Shown: positions 1 through 8,815, counted from the first letter of the stretch. The stretch: 64,000 bases of DNA from UBA8958 sp964571695 (GCA_964571695.1 CAZNDG010000001.1:248001-312000); one strand, 5' to 3'. Translations and numbers: made by a program. Notes: generated by a model from the letters alone, not told the origin.

Positions 1-540
1 AATGAGTCCCGCCGTGGCGACAACATCCTCCGGCGTAATAAGTGGCGTCACCAGGGTGGTCCGGAACTCATGGGGAATGCCTGCGCCGGAGATCAATGAG
101 ACACTTGCCATGATATCCCCGTCGTTTACCTCGGCGCCGGCAATGACGGCATATTTCTCCAGCGGCCCTTTTATATCCATGGCAATATAATCCACCAATC
201 CTTTTTCCAAAAGCTTGGCCAGGGTTAACGGAGCGGAGCCGTTGGTGTCGAGCTTCACGAGAAAACCCAACTCTTTGACGTCGATTAAAAAATCGGCCAA
301 GTCTCTCTGCCGGGTTGGCTCGCCCCCGGTTATGGTGACGGCATCCAATTTATCCCGGCGTCCGGCGAGAAAGGAGAGAATATCCCCGGAGGGAATAGTC
401 TTCCCGAAACGGCGGGGATCGACGAGTTCGGGATTGTGACAATAGGGGCAGCGGAAGTTGCATCCCTGGGTGAAGACCACGGCGCCGATCCTGCCGGGAT
501 AATCGATCAGGGAGAACCTCTGCCAGCCGCCGATCTTCAT
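1..540 (-). CDS. nrdG: Anaerobic ribonucleotide reductase activase, 3' end cut by window
   Basis: Radical-SAM enzyme that installs the glycyl radical on NrdD using S-adenosylmethionine and a 4Fe-4S cluster. Read on the minus strand it begins MKIGGWQRFSLIDYPG, followed by the cluster motif CNFRCPYC at about residues 29-36 and a TGGEP motif. The start ATG (540-538) overlaps the nrdD stop as ATGA, so the pair is translationally coupled. The frame is open to base 1 (180 residues seen); related activases of this type are about 230 residues, so the C-terminus lies outside the window. The alternative, a pyruvate formate-lyase activase, is unlikely given the coupling to nrdD. Confidence 0.93.
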   Translation of the reverse strand, partial: MKIGGWQRFSLIDYPGRIGAVVFTQGCNFRCPYCHNPELVDPRRFGKTIPSGDILSFLAGRRDKLDAVTITGGEPTRQRDLADFLIDVKELGFLVKLDTNGSAPLTLAKLLEKGLVDYIAMDIKGPLEKYAVIAGAEVNDGDIMASVSLISGAGIPHEFRTTLVTPLITPEDVVATAGLI

Positions 541-2633
541 CCCGCGGACCGGAATGTCCTGCGAAGCTTGAATTCCTCCTGCTTTCCCCGGTTCCACTGC
601 TTCACCGGCCGGAGGTAGCCCACCACCCGTGAATAAACCTCACAGGACTCACCACATTCCGAACAAACGGTCTGCTCCCCCTTGAGATAGCCATGGGAAG
701 GACAGACGCTGAAGGTAGGGGTAAAGGTTAGGTAGGGAAGCCGGTACTGGTTGCAGACCTTACGGACAAGGCAGCGCACGGTGGCGGGATCGTCGATACG
801 CTCCCCGGCGAAGGCATGAAATACCGTCCCGCCGGTATATTTCGTCTGGATGCCGTCCTGAAGATCCAGGGCCGTGAAGATGTCATCCGTGAAGTTGACC
901 GGCAATTGCGTGGAATTGGTGTAAAAAGGCTCCGCTCCCCGGGTTCGGAAGGCCTCTTCGTTGGCACACCGTGCCTCGGGGTATTTCTGTTTGTCCAGTC
1001 GTGCCAGACGGTAGGACGTGCCCTCCGCCGGCGTCGATTCCAGGTTGTAGTTGTTCTTCGTGGACTTCTGAAAGGCAATGAGTTTCTCTCTCATGAAATC
1101 GAGCACCCGTTTAGTAAAATCCTGCCCCTCCGGCGTCCCGATGTCCCGCCCCAGCAGATTCAGACAGGCCTCGTTCATCCCCACCAGTCCGATGGTGGAA
1201 AAGTGATTCTTCCAGTATTCGCCGAAACGCTCCTTCATCTTCCGCAGATAATATTTGGTGTAGGGATAGAGATTGCCGTCGGTGAATTTTTCCAGTACCT
1301 TACGCTTCGTTTCCAGGCTTTCCCGGGCAATGATCATCAATCTTTCCAGGCGCTGGAAAAATTCGCTCTCCGAAGCGGCGAGGTGGCCAATCCGCGGCAT
1401 GTTGATGGTGATGACGCCTATGGAACCGGTCAGGGGATGGGACCCGAACAGGCCTCCCCCCCGTCTCTCCAGGTCCCGGTTGTCGATGCGCAACCGGCAG
1501 CACATGCTCCGGGCATCCTCGGGACTCATATCGGAGTTGATGAAATTGGAGAAATAGGGCACCCCGTATTTGGCCGTCATTTCCCAGAGACCGTCAAGGT
1601 TCGGATCTTCCCAATTGAAGTCCCGTGTGACATTGTAGGTCGGGATAGGAAAGGTAAAGACCCGACCCTTGGCATCGCCGGCGGCCATGACCTCGAGAAA
1701 CGCCTTGTTGAACAAATTCATCTCATCCTGGTATTCGCCGTAGGTTTCCCGCTGCGGAACGCCGCCGATGATCACATGTTGATCCGCGTAGTGCCGGGGC
1801 ACGGTGACATCGAGGGTAACGTTGGTAAAGGGAGTCTGAAACCCTACCCGGGTGGGAACGTTGATATTGAAGATGAACTCCTGGAGGACCTGCTTGATCT
1901 CCTGGTAATTGAGGCCATCGGAGCGGATAAAGGGTGCCAGGAGGGTATCGAAATTGGAAAAGGCCTGGGCCCCCGCTGCCTCCCCCTGGAGGGTATAGAA
2001 GAAATTTACCACCTGCCCCAGAATACTGCGGAGATGTCGCGCCGGCTTGCTCTCCACCTTGCCGGATACACCCTTGAATCCTTCCAGGAGCAGATCGTAA
2101 AGGTCCCAGCCCACGCAGTAAACAGACAGCAGACTCAGGTCGTGAATATGGAAATCCCCCTCGCTGTGGGCCTTCCGGATCTCCGGGGAATAGATCTCGT
2201 TAAGCCAGTAAACCTTGCTGACCTCGGAAGATATATAGTTGTTCAATCCCTGGAGCGAATAATCCATGTTACTGTTCTCGTGCACCTTCCAGTCGATCTT
2301 CCGGAGGTATTGATCCACGAGGTCGATCTCCATTTTGTTCGCGACCTCCCGCAGGCGGGCATGCTGATCCCGGTAGATGATATAAGCCTTGGCGGTCCGC
2401 CGGTAGGGCGAATCCAGAAGCACCTCTTCGACGATATCCTGGACTTCCTCCACCGTCATGATCTTGCTGTCGAAAAGTCTCTCGGCCAGGTTCAGGACCC
2501 TGATGGTCATCTTGTGCGCTAGCTTGTCGTCGAATTCTCCCGTGGCCATTCCGGCCTTGGCGATGGCATTGGTGATCTTCTCGGCCTTGAATTTGACCAG
2601 ACGGCCGTCACGCTTGCGGATCTTGGTGTGCAT
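537..2633 (-). CDS. nrdD: Anaerobic (class III) ribonucleoside-triphosphate reductase
   Basis: Makes deoxynucleotides from ribonucleoside triphosphates without oxygen. The 698-residue protein has an N-terminal ATP-cone (residues about 3-92, beginning KIRKRDGRLVKF), the large catalytic barrel, a zinc site with four cysteines at about 644, 657, 660 and 664, and the glycyl-radical motif RVVGYL with Gly672 near the C-terminus. An SD sequence GGAGGG sits just upstream of the ATG. It is followed directly by its activase. The upstream region carries a promoter with two NrdR-like boxes, so repression by NrdR-dATP is likely. A long open frame on the opposite strand is a shadow. Confidence 0.97.
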   Translation of the reverse strand: MHTKIRKRDGRLVKFKAEKITNAIAKAGMATGEFDDKLAHKMTIRVLNLAERLFDSKIMTVEEVQDIVEEVLLDSPYRRTAKAYIIYRDQHARLREVANKMEIDLVDQYLRKIDWKVHENSNMDYSLQGLNNYISSEVSKVYWLNEIYSPEIRKAHSEGDFHIHDLSLLSVYCVGWDLYDLLLEGFKGVSGKVESKPARHLRSILGQVVNFFYTLQGEAAGAQAFSNFDTLLAPFIRSDGLNYQEIKQVLQEFIFNINVPTRVGFQTPFTNVTLDVTVPRHYADQHVIIGGVPQRETYGEYQDEMNLFNKAFLEVMAAGDAKGRVFTFPIPTYNVTRDFNWEDPNLDGLWEMTAKYGVPYFSNFINSDMSPEDARSMCCRLRIDNRDLERRGGGLFGSHPLTGSIGVITINMPRIGHLAASESEFFQRLERLMIIARESLETKRKVLEKFTDGNLYPYTKYYLRKMKERFGEYWKNHFSTIGLVGMNEACLNLLGRDIGTPEGQDFTKRVLDFMREKLIAFQKSTKNNYNLESTPAEGTSYRLARLDKQKYPEARCANEEAFRTRGAEPFYTNSTQLPVNFTDDIFTALDLQDGIQTKYTGGTVFHAFAGERIDDPATVRCLVRKVCNQYRLPYLTFTPTFSVCPSHGYLKGEQTVCSECGESCEVYSRVVGYLRPVKQWNRGKQEEFKLRRTFRSAG

Positions 2634-2695
2634 CTTTCCCTCCGGGTGTTCGATTTTTTTCTCTGGCGTCGGTAATGAGCATTTAGTTGAATATT

Positions 2696-2749
2696 ACGCT
2701 ATATATGGGGTTGGCATGGATAGATAACACTACATGTAGTTATATGCAA
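2696..2749 (-). promoter_or_regulatory. nrdDG promoter with tandem NrdR-like boxes
   Basis: On the minus strand a -35 TTGCAT (2749-2744), a 17-bp spacer and a -10 TATCTA (2726-2721) are seen. One near-palindromic 16-mer, plus-strand ACACTACATGTAGTTA (2727-2742), fills nearly the whole spacer. A second, ACGCTATATATGGGGT (2696-2711), lies just past the expected start site. The boxes are 31 bp apart start to start, three helical turns. Both resemble the known NrdR box (about ACACTATATATAGTGT), and tandem spacing of this size is the known NrdR arrangement. The regulator gene itself is not in the window. Confidence 0.75.
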
Positions 2750-2899
2750 GAAAAAACCTTAGGCAGGTAAGATTATTCAAAATAAACAATTGGCCGGTGC
2801 ATGGCAAAGGCGTTTCCCGGAGCAGGACCGGGGAAAGGAATTCCGCCAAGACACTCCCGACACCGGATATGTGGTGTTCCGACGTCGGAGTCCGGTCAG

Positions 2900-3100
2900 G
2901 CCGCCGAACTTCTCCAAATGTCTGGCATGGGACAGGGCTTGGCTCATGAGGTACATCATGGGCATCCAGATTGGAGGTCGCCGCGGTTTCAAGCCCCGTT
3001 TCTCCGTCCTTCCGGGGATGCCGCCCACACCATCCATGATATGAAACACGATCTTGCCTTAGTTTGTGATTACCTGCATATCGACCAATTCCGGCCGCAT
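2900..3100 (-). pseudogene. apgM remnant with internal deletion
   Basis: This short stretch matches both ends of the intact apgM at 4650-5855 with the middle missing. It keeps an SD (GAGGAG) and an ATG at 3100, then reads MRPELVDMQVITN, a TAA stop (3061-3059) where the intact gene has Lys14, and GKIVFHIMDGVGGIPG. A frameshift follows; in the shifted frame ETGLETAATSNLD matches intact residues around 34-46. The sequence then jumps to MPMMYLMSQALSHARHLEKFGG, matching intact residues 380-401. About 333 codons are lost. It lies 90 bp after the stop of the short acyl-CoA dehydrogenase, just as intact apgM follows the long one. It cannot make a working enzyme. Confidence 0.88.
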
Positions 3101-3143
3101 GTATAAATCTCCTCAAGTCAGTCAGGGGGGAATGAAAGGGGGC

Positions 3144-3163
3144 GGGTGATGTTCCATTCACCC
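3144..3163. terminator. Weak hairpin after acyl-CoA dehydrogenase
   Basis: GGGTGATG and CATTCACCC can pair around a TTC loop with one bulged T, 27 bp past the dehydrogenase stop. A short T-run follows only on the plus strand, so termination of the minus-strand gene is uncertain. Confidence 0.3.
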
Positions 3164-3189
3164 CCCGGTTTTATTGTTTACGGTCACTG

Positions 3190-4338
3190 TTAGCGGAGGC
3201 TAAGGAGCTTCCGGGCGATTACGACCCGTTGAATTTCGTTGGTACCCTCGTAGATCTGGCAGATCTTGGCATCGCGCATATGACGTTCCGCAGGGTATTC
3301 CTTGCAGTAGCCGTAGCCGCCGAAGATCTGGACGCATTCGATGGCCGCCTTCATTGCCACGTCGGAGGCGTACATCTTGGCCATGGCCGATTCCTTTTCA
3401 TAATCCAGGTGATTGTCTTCCAACCAGGCGGCCCGGAGGAGGAGGAGTTCCGCCGCATCGAGTTCCGTGGCCATATCGGCCAGTTTGAACTGAATGGCTT
3501 GGAAGGTCGCAATGGGTTTACCGAACTGGACCCTTTCCTTGGCATAGTCCAGAGCATCCTCCAGTGCGGCCTTGCCGATGCCGCAGGCCTGGGAACCGAT
3601 GCCGATGCGACCGCAGTCCAGTCCCATCAACATCTGTTTGAATCCCTGACCTTCCTTGCCCAACAGGTTGGCCGCCGGGACTTCCGCATCCTCGAAGATC
3701 AGTTCCGCCGTACCGGAGGCCAGAATGCCCATCTTCTCCTCGATTTTACCGGTTGAGAAGCCGGGGGTATTCTTCAGATCGACAATCAGGTTGATGACGG
3801 CCCTGTAGCCCCTACTGGCATCGGTCGTCGCCGCCAGCACGCAATACCGGGCCACATTGCCATTGGTGATGAAACGCTTGGCGCCATTGACAATGAACTT
3901 GTCCCCTTTCAGCTCCGCCTTGCAGGCGAGCGATCCGGCATCGGAACCGGCTCCGGCCTCCGTCAGGGCGTAACAACCTTCAACCTTTCCACTCGCTACC
4001 GGGGTGAGGAAATTAAGCTTCTGCTCCTCCGTGCCGAAGGTATTGACGGGAAATCCATAGAGGGAGTTGTTCACGGAGACGATGACACCGCAGCTTGCAC
4101 AGGCCTTGGAAATGACGATCATCGCATGGACATAGGTGACGGTGTCCATGCCGGCGCCACCGTACTCCGTGGGAATGGCCACGCCCATAATGCCCATCTC
4201 ACCAAGGGCCCGGCATATCTCCTCGGGATGACGATGGGTACGATCCAGTTCCGCCGCGATGGGCCTGATCCTGGTTTCGGCATATTTTGTTACCTGATCC
4301 TTTACCATTTGCTGTTCTTCGGTCAGTCCAAAATTCAT
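3190..4338 (-). CDS. Acyl-CoA dehydrogenase, short-chain/butyryl type
   Basis: FAD enzyme that oxidises acyl-CoA to trans-2-enoyl-CoA and passes electrons to electron-transfer flavoprotein. The 382-residue length and order of segments are typical of the short-chain family: helical N-domain, CYALTEAGAGSD (about 122-133, FAD contact), a beta domain, and a C-domain ending QIYEGTNEIQR, where Glu364 is the expected catalytic base. It begins MNFGLTEEQQ after a G-rich SD. It is not part of the beta-oxidation operon upstream: apgM lies between and a strong promoter sits about 160 bp before the ATG. The substrate chain length cannot be fixed from sequence; butyryl-CoA is a family-based guess. Confidence 0.93.
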   Translation of the reverse strand: MNFGLTEEQQMVKDQVTKYAETRIRPIAAELDRTHRHPEEICRALGEMGIMGVAIPTEYGGAGMDTVTYVHAMIVISKACASCGVIVSVNNSLYGFPVNTFGTEEQKLNFLTPVASGKVEGCYALTEAGAGSDAGSLACKAELKGDKFIVNGAKRFITNGNVARYCVLAATTDASRGYRAVINLIVDLKNTPGFSTGKIEEKMGILASGTAELIFEDAEVPAANLLGKEGQGFKQMLMGLDCGRIGIGSQACGIGKAALEDALDYAKERVQFGKPIATFQAIQFKLADMATELDAAELLLLRAAWLEDNHLDYEKESAMAKMYASDVAMKAAIECVQIFGGYGYCKEYPAERHMRDAKICQIYEGTNEIQRVVIARKLLSLR

Positions 4339-4498
4339 ACTTAGCCCCCCTGAAATAGCATAAATTTGTGTTAAGTTTCATAAGTAAATATACAACTAAA
4401 TTTTTACGGTATGCCAACTTTTCCAGACCGGATTCTCAACCAACTGGATTCACAAAGCTTTTCTAAACGCGCTAAGACATTGCTTCTTGTCGGGTGTG

Positions 4499-4527
4499 AG
4501 TATAGGGAGGCTGTTTTCTCCTGTCAA
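4499..4527 (-). promoter_or_regulatory. Promoter for the short acyl-CoA dehydrogenase
   Basis: On the minus strand TTGACA (4527-4522), exactly 17 bp, then TATACT (4504-4499). This is near the sigma-70 consensus. It would start a transcript with an untranslated leader of about 150 nt. The rest of 4339-4649 shows no gene. Confidence 0.72.
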
Positions 4528-4649
4528 TGGATAATGTTCACATAAAATCAGGTACGGCGATACCGTCGGGCGAGGAAGTAGGATTGGAGGTGGTCCTTGT
4601 TGAGCGATCGGCTTGCTTTACGGTCGAGTTGCCTGTGAGTAAGACATTT

Positions 4650-5855
4650 TCAGGCGCCGAATTTTTCCAGGCGTTTTGCATGGGCAAGGGCCTGGCCCAT
4701 AAGATACATCATCGGCATACGACCCAGACCGCCGCGGATACAATCCCTTTCCGCAAAATAGACAACCATGTCGGGACGGCAGGTCGGTGCCGACAAAATG
4801 ACCGGTACGGGATGCCAGGAATGGGACGCCAGGACCGCCGGGGTGGAATGATCGCCCGTTACGACCAGGACATCTGGTTTCAGGTCTGTAATCTGAGGCA
4901 ATAGGGCGTCAAACTCTTCGATAACCGTAACCTTGCCGTCGAAATTGCCGTCCTCGCCCCGGGAATCGGTGGCCTTAACATGGATGAAAAAGAAGTCATA
5001 ATCAGAGTAGTGATCCCGAAGGAGGGCGATTTCTTCCGCGACCGTATCGGTATGGCCGGCGATATTCATCCCCAACAGGCGGGCGATGCCGCGATACATG
5101 GGATAGCTGGCAATCGCCAGGGCATTGAGGAGGTACCGGTCCTTCAGGGATGGATATTTACGATATTTTGCATAGCCCCGCAGGAGCATCATGTTGGCCT
5201 TCGGCTCCGCGGAGAGGACTTCTCCGGCGCGTTTAATAACGCTGCTGAGGATGGTCTCCGTGTATTTGGCTTCGGAAACCAGGGCGCGGGGTGCCAGGGG
5301 CGCCATGCCCGTATGCTGGGGATCTGTTTCCACGATCTCCTCGGCAAGACCATCCCCCCGCAATACGAGGACGGCCCGGTGCTCCTTCACCGACTGGAAG
5401 ATGACCTCCACGTCGCCATCGCAAGGAATGTTTTCCTGCAGCATTTTACATATGCGGCGGTTCGTCTCATTGTCAATGCGCCCCGCCCGCCGGTCGATAA
5501 CAATCCCGTCGCTGTTTACCGTCGCAAAATTGATGCGGATCAGGAGATCCTTTTCCGACATGGGGAAATCGATTCCCGCCCCCTCCAGGATTCCCCGGCC
5601 GATGTTGTTCTTTACGGGATCATAGCCGAACAGGGCAAAATGGGCGGGACCGCTCCCCGGGGTGATTCCATAGCCAACGGGATCCAGAAGCCCGCAAACC
5701 CCTTTCTTGGCCAGAGTATCCAGATTGGGGGTCTGCGCCGTTTCCAGCTCCGTCATTCCTTCCGGACCGGGCAGACCGCCGAGACCATCCATGATGAGAA
5801 ATATGATCTTCGTCTTGTTGGGTATCACCAGGGTATCGATCAATTCGGGATGCAT
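4650..5855 (-). CDS. apgM: Cofactor-independent phosphoglycerate mutase, archaeal type
   Basis: Interconverts 3- and 2-phosphoglycerate in glycolysis and gluconeogenesis without 2,3-bisphosphoglycerate. The 401-residue protein belongs to the alkaline-phosphatase superfamily: metal-site motif FLIMDGLGG near residue 20, PGSGPAHFALFGYDP with the likely phosphorylated Ser near 68, and late metal residues in VTGDHSTPA and ASHSWHPVP. SD GGAGAA precedes the ATG. If the N gap is false, the ATG is only 94 bp after the stop of the long acyl-CoA dehydrogenase, so it is probably the last gene of the beta-oxidation operon and would link acetyl-CoA production to carbon flow. A decayed second copy lies at 2900-3100. 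Confidence 0.93.
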   Translation of the reverse strand: MHPELIDTLVIPNKTKIIFLIMDGLGGLPGPEGMTELETAQTPNLDTLAKKGVCGLLDPVGYGITPGSGPAHFALFGYDPVKNNIGRGILEGAGIDFPMSEKDLLIRINFATVNSDGIVIDRRAGRIDNETNRRICKMLQENIPCDGDVEVIFQSVKEHRAVLVLRGDGLAEEIVETDPQHTGMAPLAPRALVSEAKYTETILSSVIKRAGEVLSAEPKANMMLLRGYAKYRKYPSLKDRYLLNALAIASYPMYRGIARLLGMNIAGHTDTVAEEIALLRDHYSDYDFFFIHVKATDSRGEDGNFDGKVTVIEEFDALLPQITDLKPDVLVVTGDHSTPAVLASHSWHPVPVILSAPTCRPDMVVYFAERDCIRGGLGRMPMMYLMGQALAHAKRLEKFGA

Positions 5856-5874
5856 TGGAATTCTCCATTCAAGT

Positions 5875-5904
5875 AGATAGAGCGGAATTTCTTCCGCTCT
5901 ATCT
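5875..5904. repeat. Perfect 13-bp hairpin before apgM
   Basis: AGATAGAGCGGAA and its exact complement TTCCGCTCTATCT are separated by TTTC. There is no T-run on either side, so it may be a processing or attenuation element between the dehydrogenase and apgM rather than an intrinsic terminator. Its right arm continues into the sequence duplicated around the assembly gap. Confidence 0.8.
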
Positions 5905-5949
5905 GTTCACGCTTCGGGTCTTCCTGCCTTTAAGCAGGGTTAATTTGAA
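5895..5949. repeat. 55-bp repeat, copy left of the gap
   Basis: The 55 bases just before the N run are identical to the 55 bases just after it (6050-6104). The copies begin CGCTCTATCTG and end TTAATTTGAA. This is most simply read as two contig ends that overlap. Confidence 0.95.
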
Positions 5950-6049
5950 NNNNNNNNNNNNNNNNNNNNNNNNNNNNNNNNNNNNNNNNNNNNNNNNNNN
6001 NNNNNNNNNNNNNNNNNNNNNNNNNNNNNNNNNNNNNNNNNNNNNNNNN
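5950..6049. other. Assembly gap of exactly 100 N
   Basis: A run of 100 N, a common placeholder for a gap of unknown size. Because both sides carry the same 55 bp, the true distance is probably negative, and removing 155 bp (one copy plus the N) would give a continuous intergenic region. Confidence 0.97.
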
Positions 6050-6104
6050 CGCTCTATCTGTTCACGCTTCGGGTCTTCCTGCCTTTAAGCAGGGTTAATT
6101 TGAA
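6050..6104. repeat. 55-bp repeat, copy right of the gap
   Basis: Identical to 5895-5949. It ends on the base next to the stop codon of the long acyl-CoA dehydrogenase. Confidence 0.95.
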
Positions 6105-7937
6105 CTACATGAAACTTTCTTCGGGAATGTCGATAGAGCTGCGGTCACCGGATTTCATGGACTTTTCAAATCCAAAGATGTCGGTAACATGATTCATGAT
6201 ATAGAACCTGGCGCTGGCAATTTTGCCCTTGTAGAAATTGGCATCGAAGTGGCTGTCACCCAGTTCCTTGAGCTTCTTCGCTGCCAGGACGGCCTGGTCA
6301 AGGAGCAGCATCCCGCAGTAAACCCTCGCCGCTGAATGCATGGTCCGGGTAGCGAAGAGCTGCTTCATCTGCCGATCGCCGGTAGTCCAGGCCGCATTCA
6401 TGTCAACGATACTTTTAAAGGCAACCATGGCATCCGCCATCATCGCAAATTCCGCCGCAAATTCGTCGGTCTTCTTACCGGCGACAAATTCGTCTATTTC
6501 CGCTACCCACTTCTTGAAAGGCGCGCCGTCGTTCATGGTGAACTTGCGCCCCGTGAAGTCCTGGGCCTGGATGAAGTTCGTGCCTTCCCAGATGCCGTAG
6601 ATCACCACGTCCCGGTACAGCTCCGCCCCGGCATACTCTTCCATGAAGCCGTAGCCGCCGTGGCATTGGATCGCCTCCTCCGTCGTGCGTCTGGCCATGT
6701 CGGATGCATAGGCCTTGCATATCGGGTTGTTGATCGCAAACATATCATCATAATAGGCCCTCTCTTCCGGCGTGGCCGCATCCATGGACAGATCGCGGTA
6801 GAGATAGGACTTGAAAATCAATGCCCGACAGGCCTCCATGATGGATTTCTGGAACAACAGCATGCGGCGGACGTCTTCATGCTCGATGATCCTGACGCTG
6901 GGCCCCTTGGGATTGGTGGAATGTTTGCTCTGCACCCGGACCTTGGTATAATCCAGAGCAGCGTAATAGGCGGCGCCGATGCATCCCAGAGAGAATAGAC
7001 CGGTGTTCAGACGTTCTTCGTTCATAAAGGCGAACATCTGCCGCATACCTACACCTCGGCCGTCCACCACTTCTTTTCCGCCTACCATCCAGCCGTAGCA
7101 GTTGTTGTTTTCACCCATGGACAGGGTACAGGTCGAAGAACCGTGAATGCCAAGTTTATGCTCGATATTCATGGTGGTTACGTCATTCCAGGCCCCCAAA
7201 GAGCCATCCTCGTTGACCCAGAACTTGGGCACCAGGAAGAGGGAAATGCCGGCCGTGCCTTCTTTGGCGCCCGGGGTCTTGGCCAACATCAGGTGGATAA
7301 TGTTTTCCGCCAAATCGTGATCTCCCGAAGTAATAAAGCATTTCGTGCCGGTGAGCTTATACTTGCCGGGCGTATCAGTGGGGAAGGCCTTGCTTTGCAC
7401 CGCGCCGACTTCGGAGCCCGCGCCCGGCTCGGTCAAGCCCATAGTACCGCACCAATCACCGGCTATCATCTTGGGCAGAAACAAGTCCTGCTGTTGTTTG
7501 GTGCCGAATTCCTGGAGCACCGTGATAGCGCCCTGAGTCAGACACCAGAACATGACGATGGATGGTGATGCGGCGGTCTGCATTTCGAGAATCGGAGCGT
7601 ACCAGGTCAGCGGTATTTTCCCTTCGCCGCGGAAACCGAACTGCTGCGCTATCGAGGCCTCCTGGACGGCTTTATAAACTTTTTTGAACGATTCGGGAGT
7701 GACAACCGCATGTTCATTGCCGCCTACATAGGTCGCACCGGGTTCATCGGCATCTTTGTTGGCCGGACACATCAAATCGCGGCAGACTTTATTGTTCACA
7801 TCGAGAAAATTATCTATATCGTCAATCCCGTAGAATTCTTTGTAAGCATCAAGGTTTAAGAGCTTACCCATGTCGAGCCATTCTTTAATCTGGAACGTAA
7901 TGTCGCGCGTTTGATACAACCAATTATAATGTGCCAT
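6105..7937 (-). CDS. Acyl-CoA dehydrogenase, long form with C-terminal extension
   Basis: Second flavin acyl-CoA dehydrogenase, 610 residues against about 380 for the short family. It has an extra N-terminal segment (residues 1-80), the FAD-contact stretch GLTEPGAGSE (168-176), the catalytic-region motif GIWEGTN with Glu451 as likely base, and about 150 further helical residues typical of the DmdC/FadE-like subgroup. SD AGGAGGG precedes the ATG. It lies between enoyl-CoA hydratase and apgM in a minus-strand operon. The substrate is not visible from sequence: medium or long fatty acyl-CoA, or an aromatic or alicyclic acyl-CoA as in syntrophs, are possible. Confidence 0.92.
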   Translation of the reverse strand: MAHYNWLYQTRDITFQIKEWLDMGKLLNLDAYKEFYGIDDIDNFLDVNNKVCRDLMCPANKDADEPGATYVGGNEHAVVTPESFKKVYKAVQEASIAQQFGFRGEGKIPLTWYAPILEMQTAASPSIVMFWCLTQGAITVLQEFGTKQQQDLFLPKMIAGDWCGTMGLTEPGAGSEVGAVQSKAFPTDTPGKYKLTGTKCFITSGDHDLAENIIHLMLAKTPGAKEGTAGISLFLVPKFWVNEDGSLGAWNDVTTMNIEHKLGIHGSSTCTLSMGENNNCYGWMVGGKEVVDGRGVGMRQMFAFMNEERLNTGLFSLGCIGAAYYAALDYTKVRVQSKHSTNPKGPSVRIIEHEDVRRMLLFQKSIMEACRALIFKSYLYRDLSMDAATPEERAYYDDMFAINNPICKAYASDMARRTTEEAIQCHGGYGFMEEYAGAELYRDVVIYGIWEGTNFIQAQDFTGRKFTMNDGAPFKKWVAEIDEFVAGKKTDEFAAEFAMMADAMVAFKSIVDMNAAWTTGDRQMKQLFATRTMHSAARVYCGMLLLDQAVLAAKKLKELGDSHFDANFYKGKIASARFYIMNHVTDIFGFEKSMKSGDRSSIDIPEESFM

Positions 7938-8032
7938 TTACAATCCCTCCTAAAAAATGTTTAATGCCGATATTCCAGGGAAATGAGAACGCCCCCTCTC
8001 ATCGAGGGGAGAGCGTTATGCCTTTTCACCTG

Positions 8033-8815
8033 TTAACACCCCTTGAAATTAGGCTTCCGCTTCTCCAGGAACGCCTTCATCCCCTCTTTCTGATCATCCG
8101 TGCTGAAGCATTGGGCGCAGCATTCCACTTCCAGTTTGTTCGCATTGTCCAGGGCCAGATCATAGCCATAGACAATGGCATGCTTCGCCATCTTCAGGGC
8201 AAAACCGGGCAGTCCGGCCAGTTTAGCGGCGAATTTCTTCGTTTCCTCCATGAGCTGATCCGCCGGGAATATCTTATTGACCAAGCCGATTTCATACGCC
8301 CGCTGGGCGTCAAGCTGGCCTCCCCCCATGATGATTTCTTTGGCCCGGCCTACGCCGATAAGGCGCGACAGACGCTGGGTGCCTCCCCAGCCGGGAATTA
8401 GTCCGATAAGGATCTCGGGCTGGCCGAAACGGGCCTTATCGGAGGCAAAGCGCATATCGCAGGACATGGATATTTCCGTCCCACCACCCAGGGCAAAGCC
8501 GTTGACCGCTGCTATTGATGGTTTGCCCATCGTTTCGATCAAGCGCAGGGTTGCATGTCCCAGCTCCATGAATTCCATGGCCTCCTGGGGTCGCATATTC
8601 TGCATCTCGGAAATGTCCGCTCCCGCCACGAAGGCCTTGTCGCCGGCGCCGGTAAGGATGATGGCCTTGATAGCGGCATCGGTCTGGCAGCGCATGGCCG
8701 CGTCGTAGAGCTCCTTCATCGTAACGGAGTTCATGGCGTTCAGGGCCTTGGGACGGTTGAAGGTGATGGTCGCCACACCGTCCGCCACATCAAACAAAAG
8801 ATTCGTGTATTCCAT
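8033..8815 (-). CDS. Enoyl-CoA hydratase (crotonase family)
   Basis: Hydrates trans-2-enoyl-CoA to 3-hydroxyacyl-CoA, the second step of beta-oxidation. 260 residues, as usual. The oxyanion-hole segment GDKAFVAGADISE is at 58-70, and both catalytic glutamates of true hydratases are present: Glu114 in GGGTE and Glu134 in QPEILIG. The gene is 50 bp after the 3-hydroxyacyl-CoA dehydrogenase and 95 bp before the long acyl-CoA dehydrogenase in transcription order. The SD is weak (GGGGGT). Crotonyl-CoA is the likely main substrate given the neighbouring hbd. Confidence 0.95.
   Translation of the reverse strand: MEYTNLLFDVADGVATITFNRPKALNAMNSVTMKELYDAAMRCQTDAAIKAIILTGAGDKAFVAGADISEMQNMRPQEAMEFMELGHATLRLIETMGKPSIAAVNGFALGGGTEISMSCDMRFASDKARFGQPEILIGLIPGWGGTQRLSRLIGVGRAKEIIMGGGQLDAQRAYEIGLVNKIFPADQLMEETKKFAAKLAGLPGFALKMAKHAIVYGYDLALDNANKLEVECCAQCFSTDDQKEGMKAFLEKRKPNFKGC

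Noticed and set aside
816..2522. 568-codon open frame opposite nrdD
   Set aside because: Antisense shadow of a GC-rich gene; no recognisable domains, and the opposite strand encodes complete NrdD.
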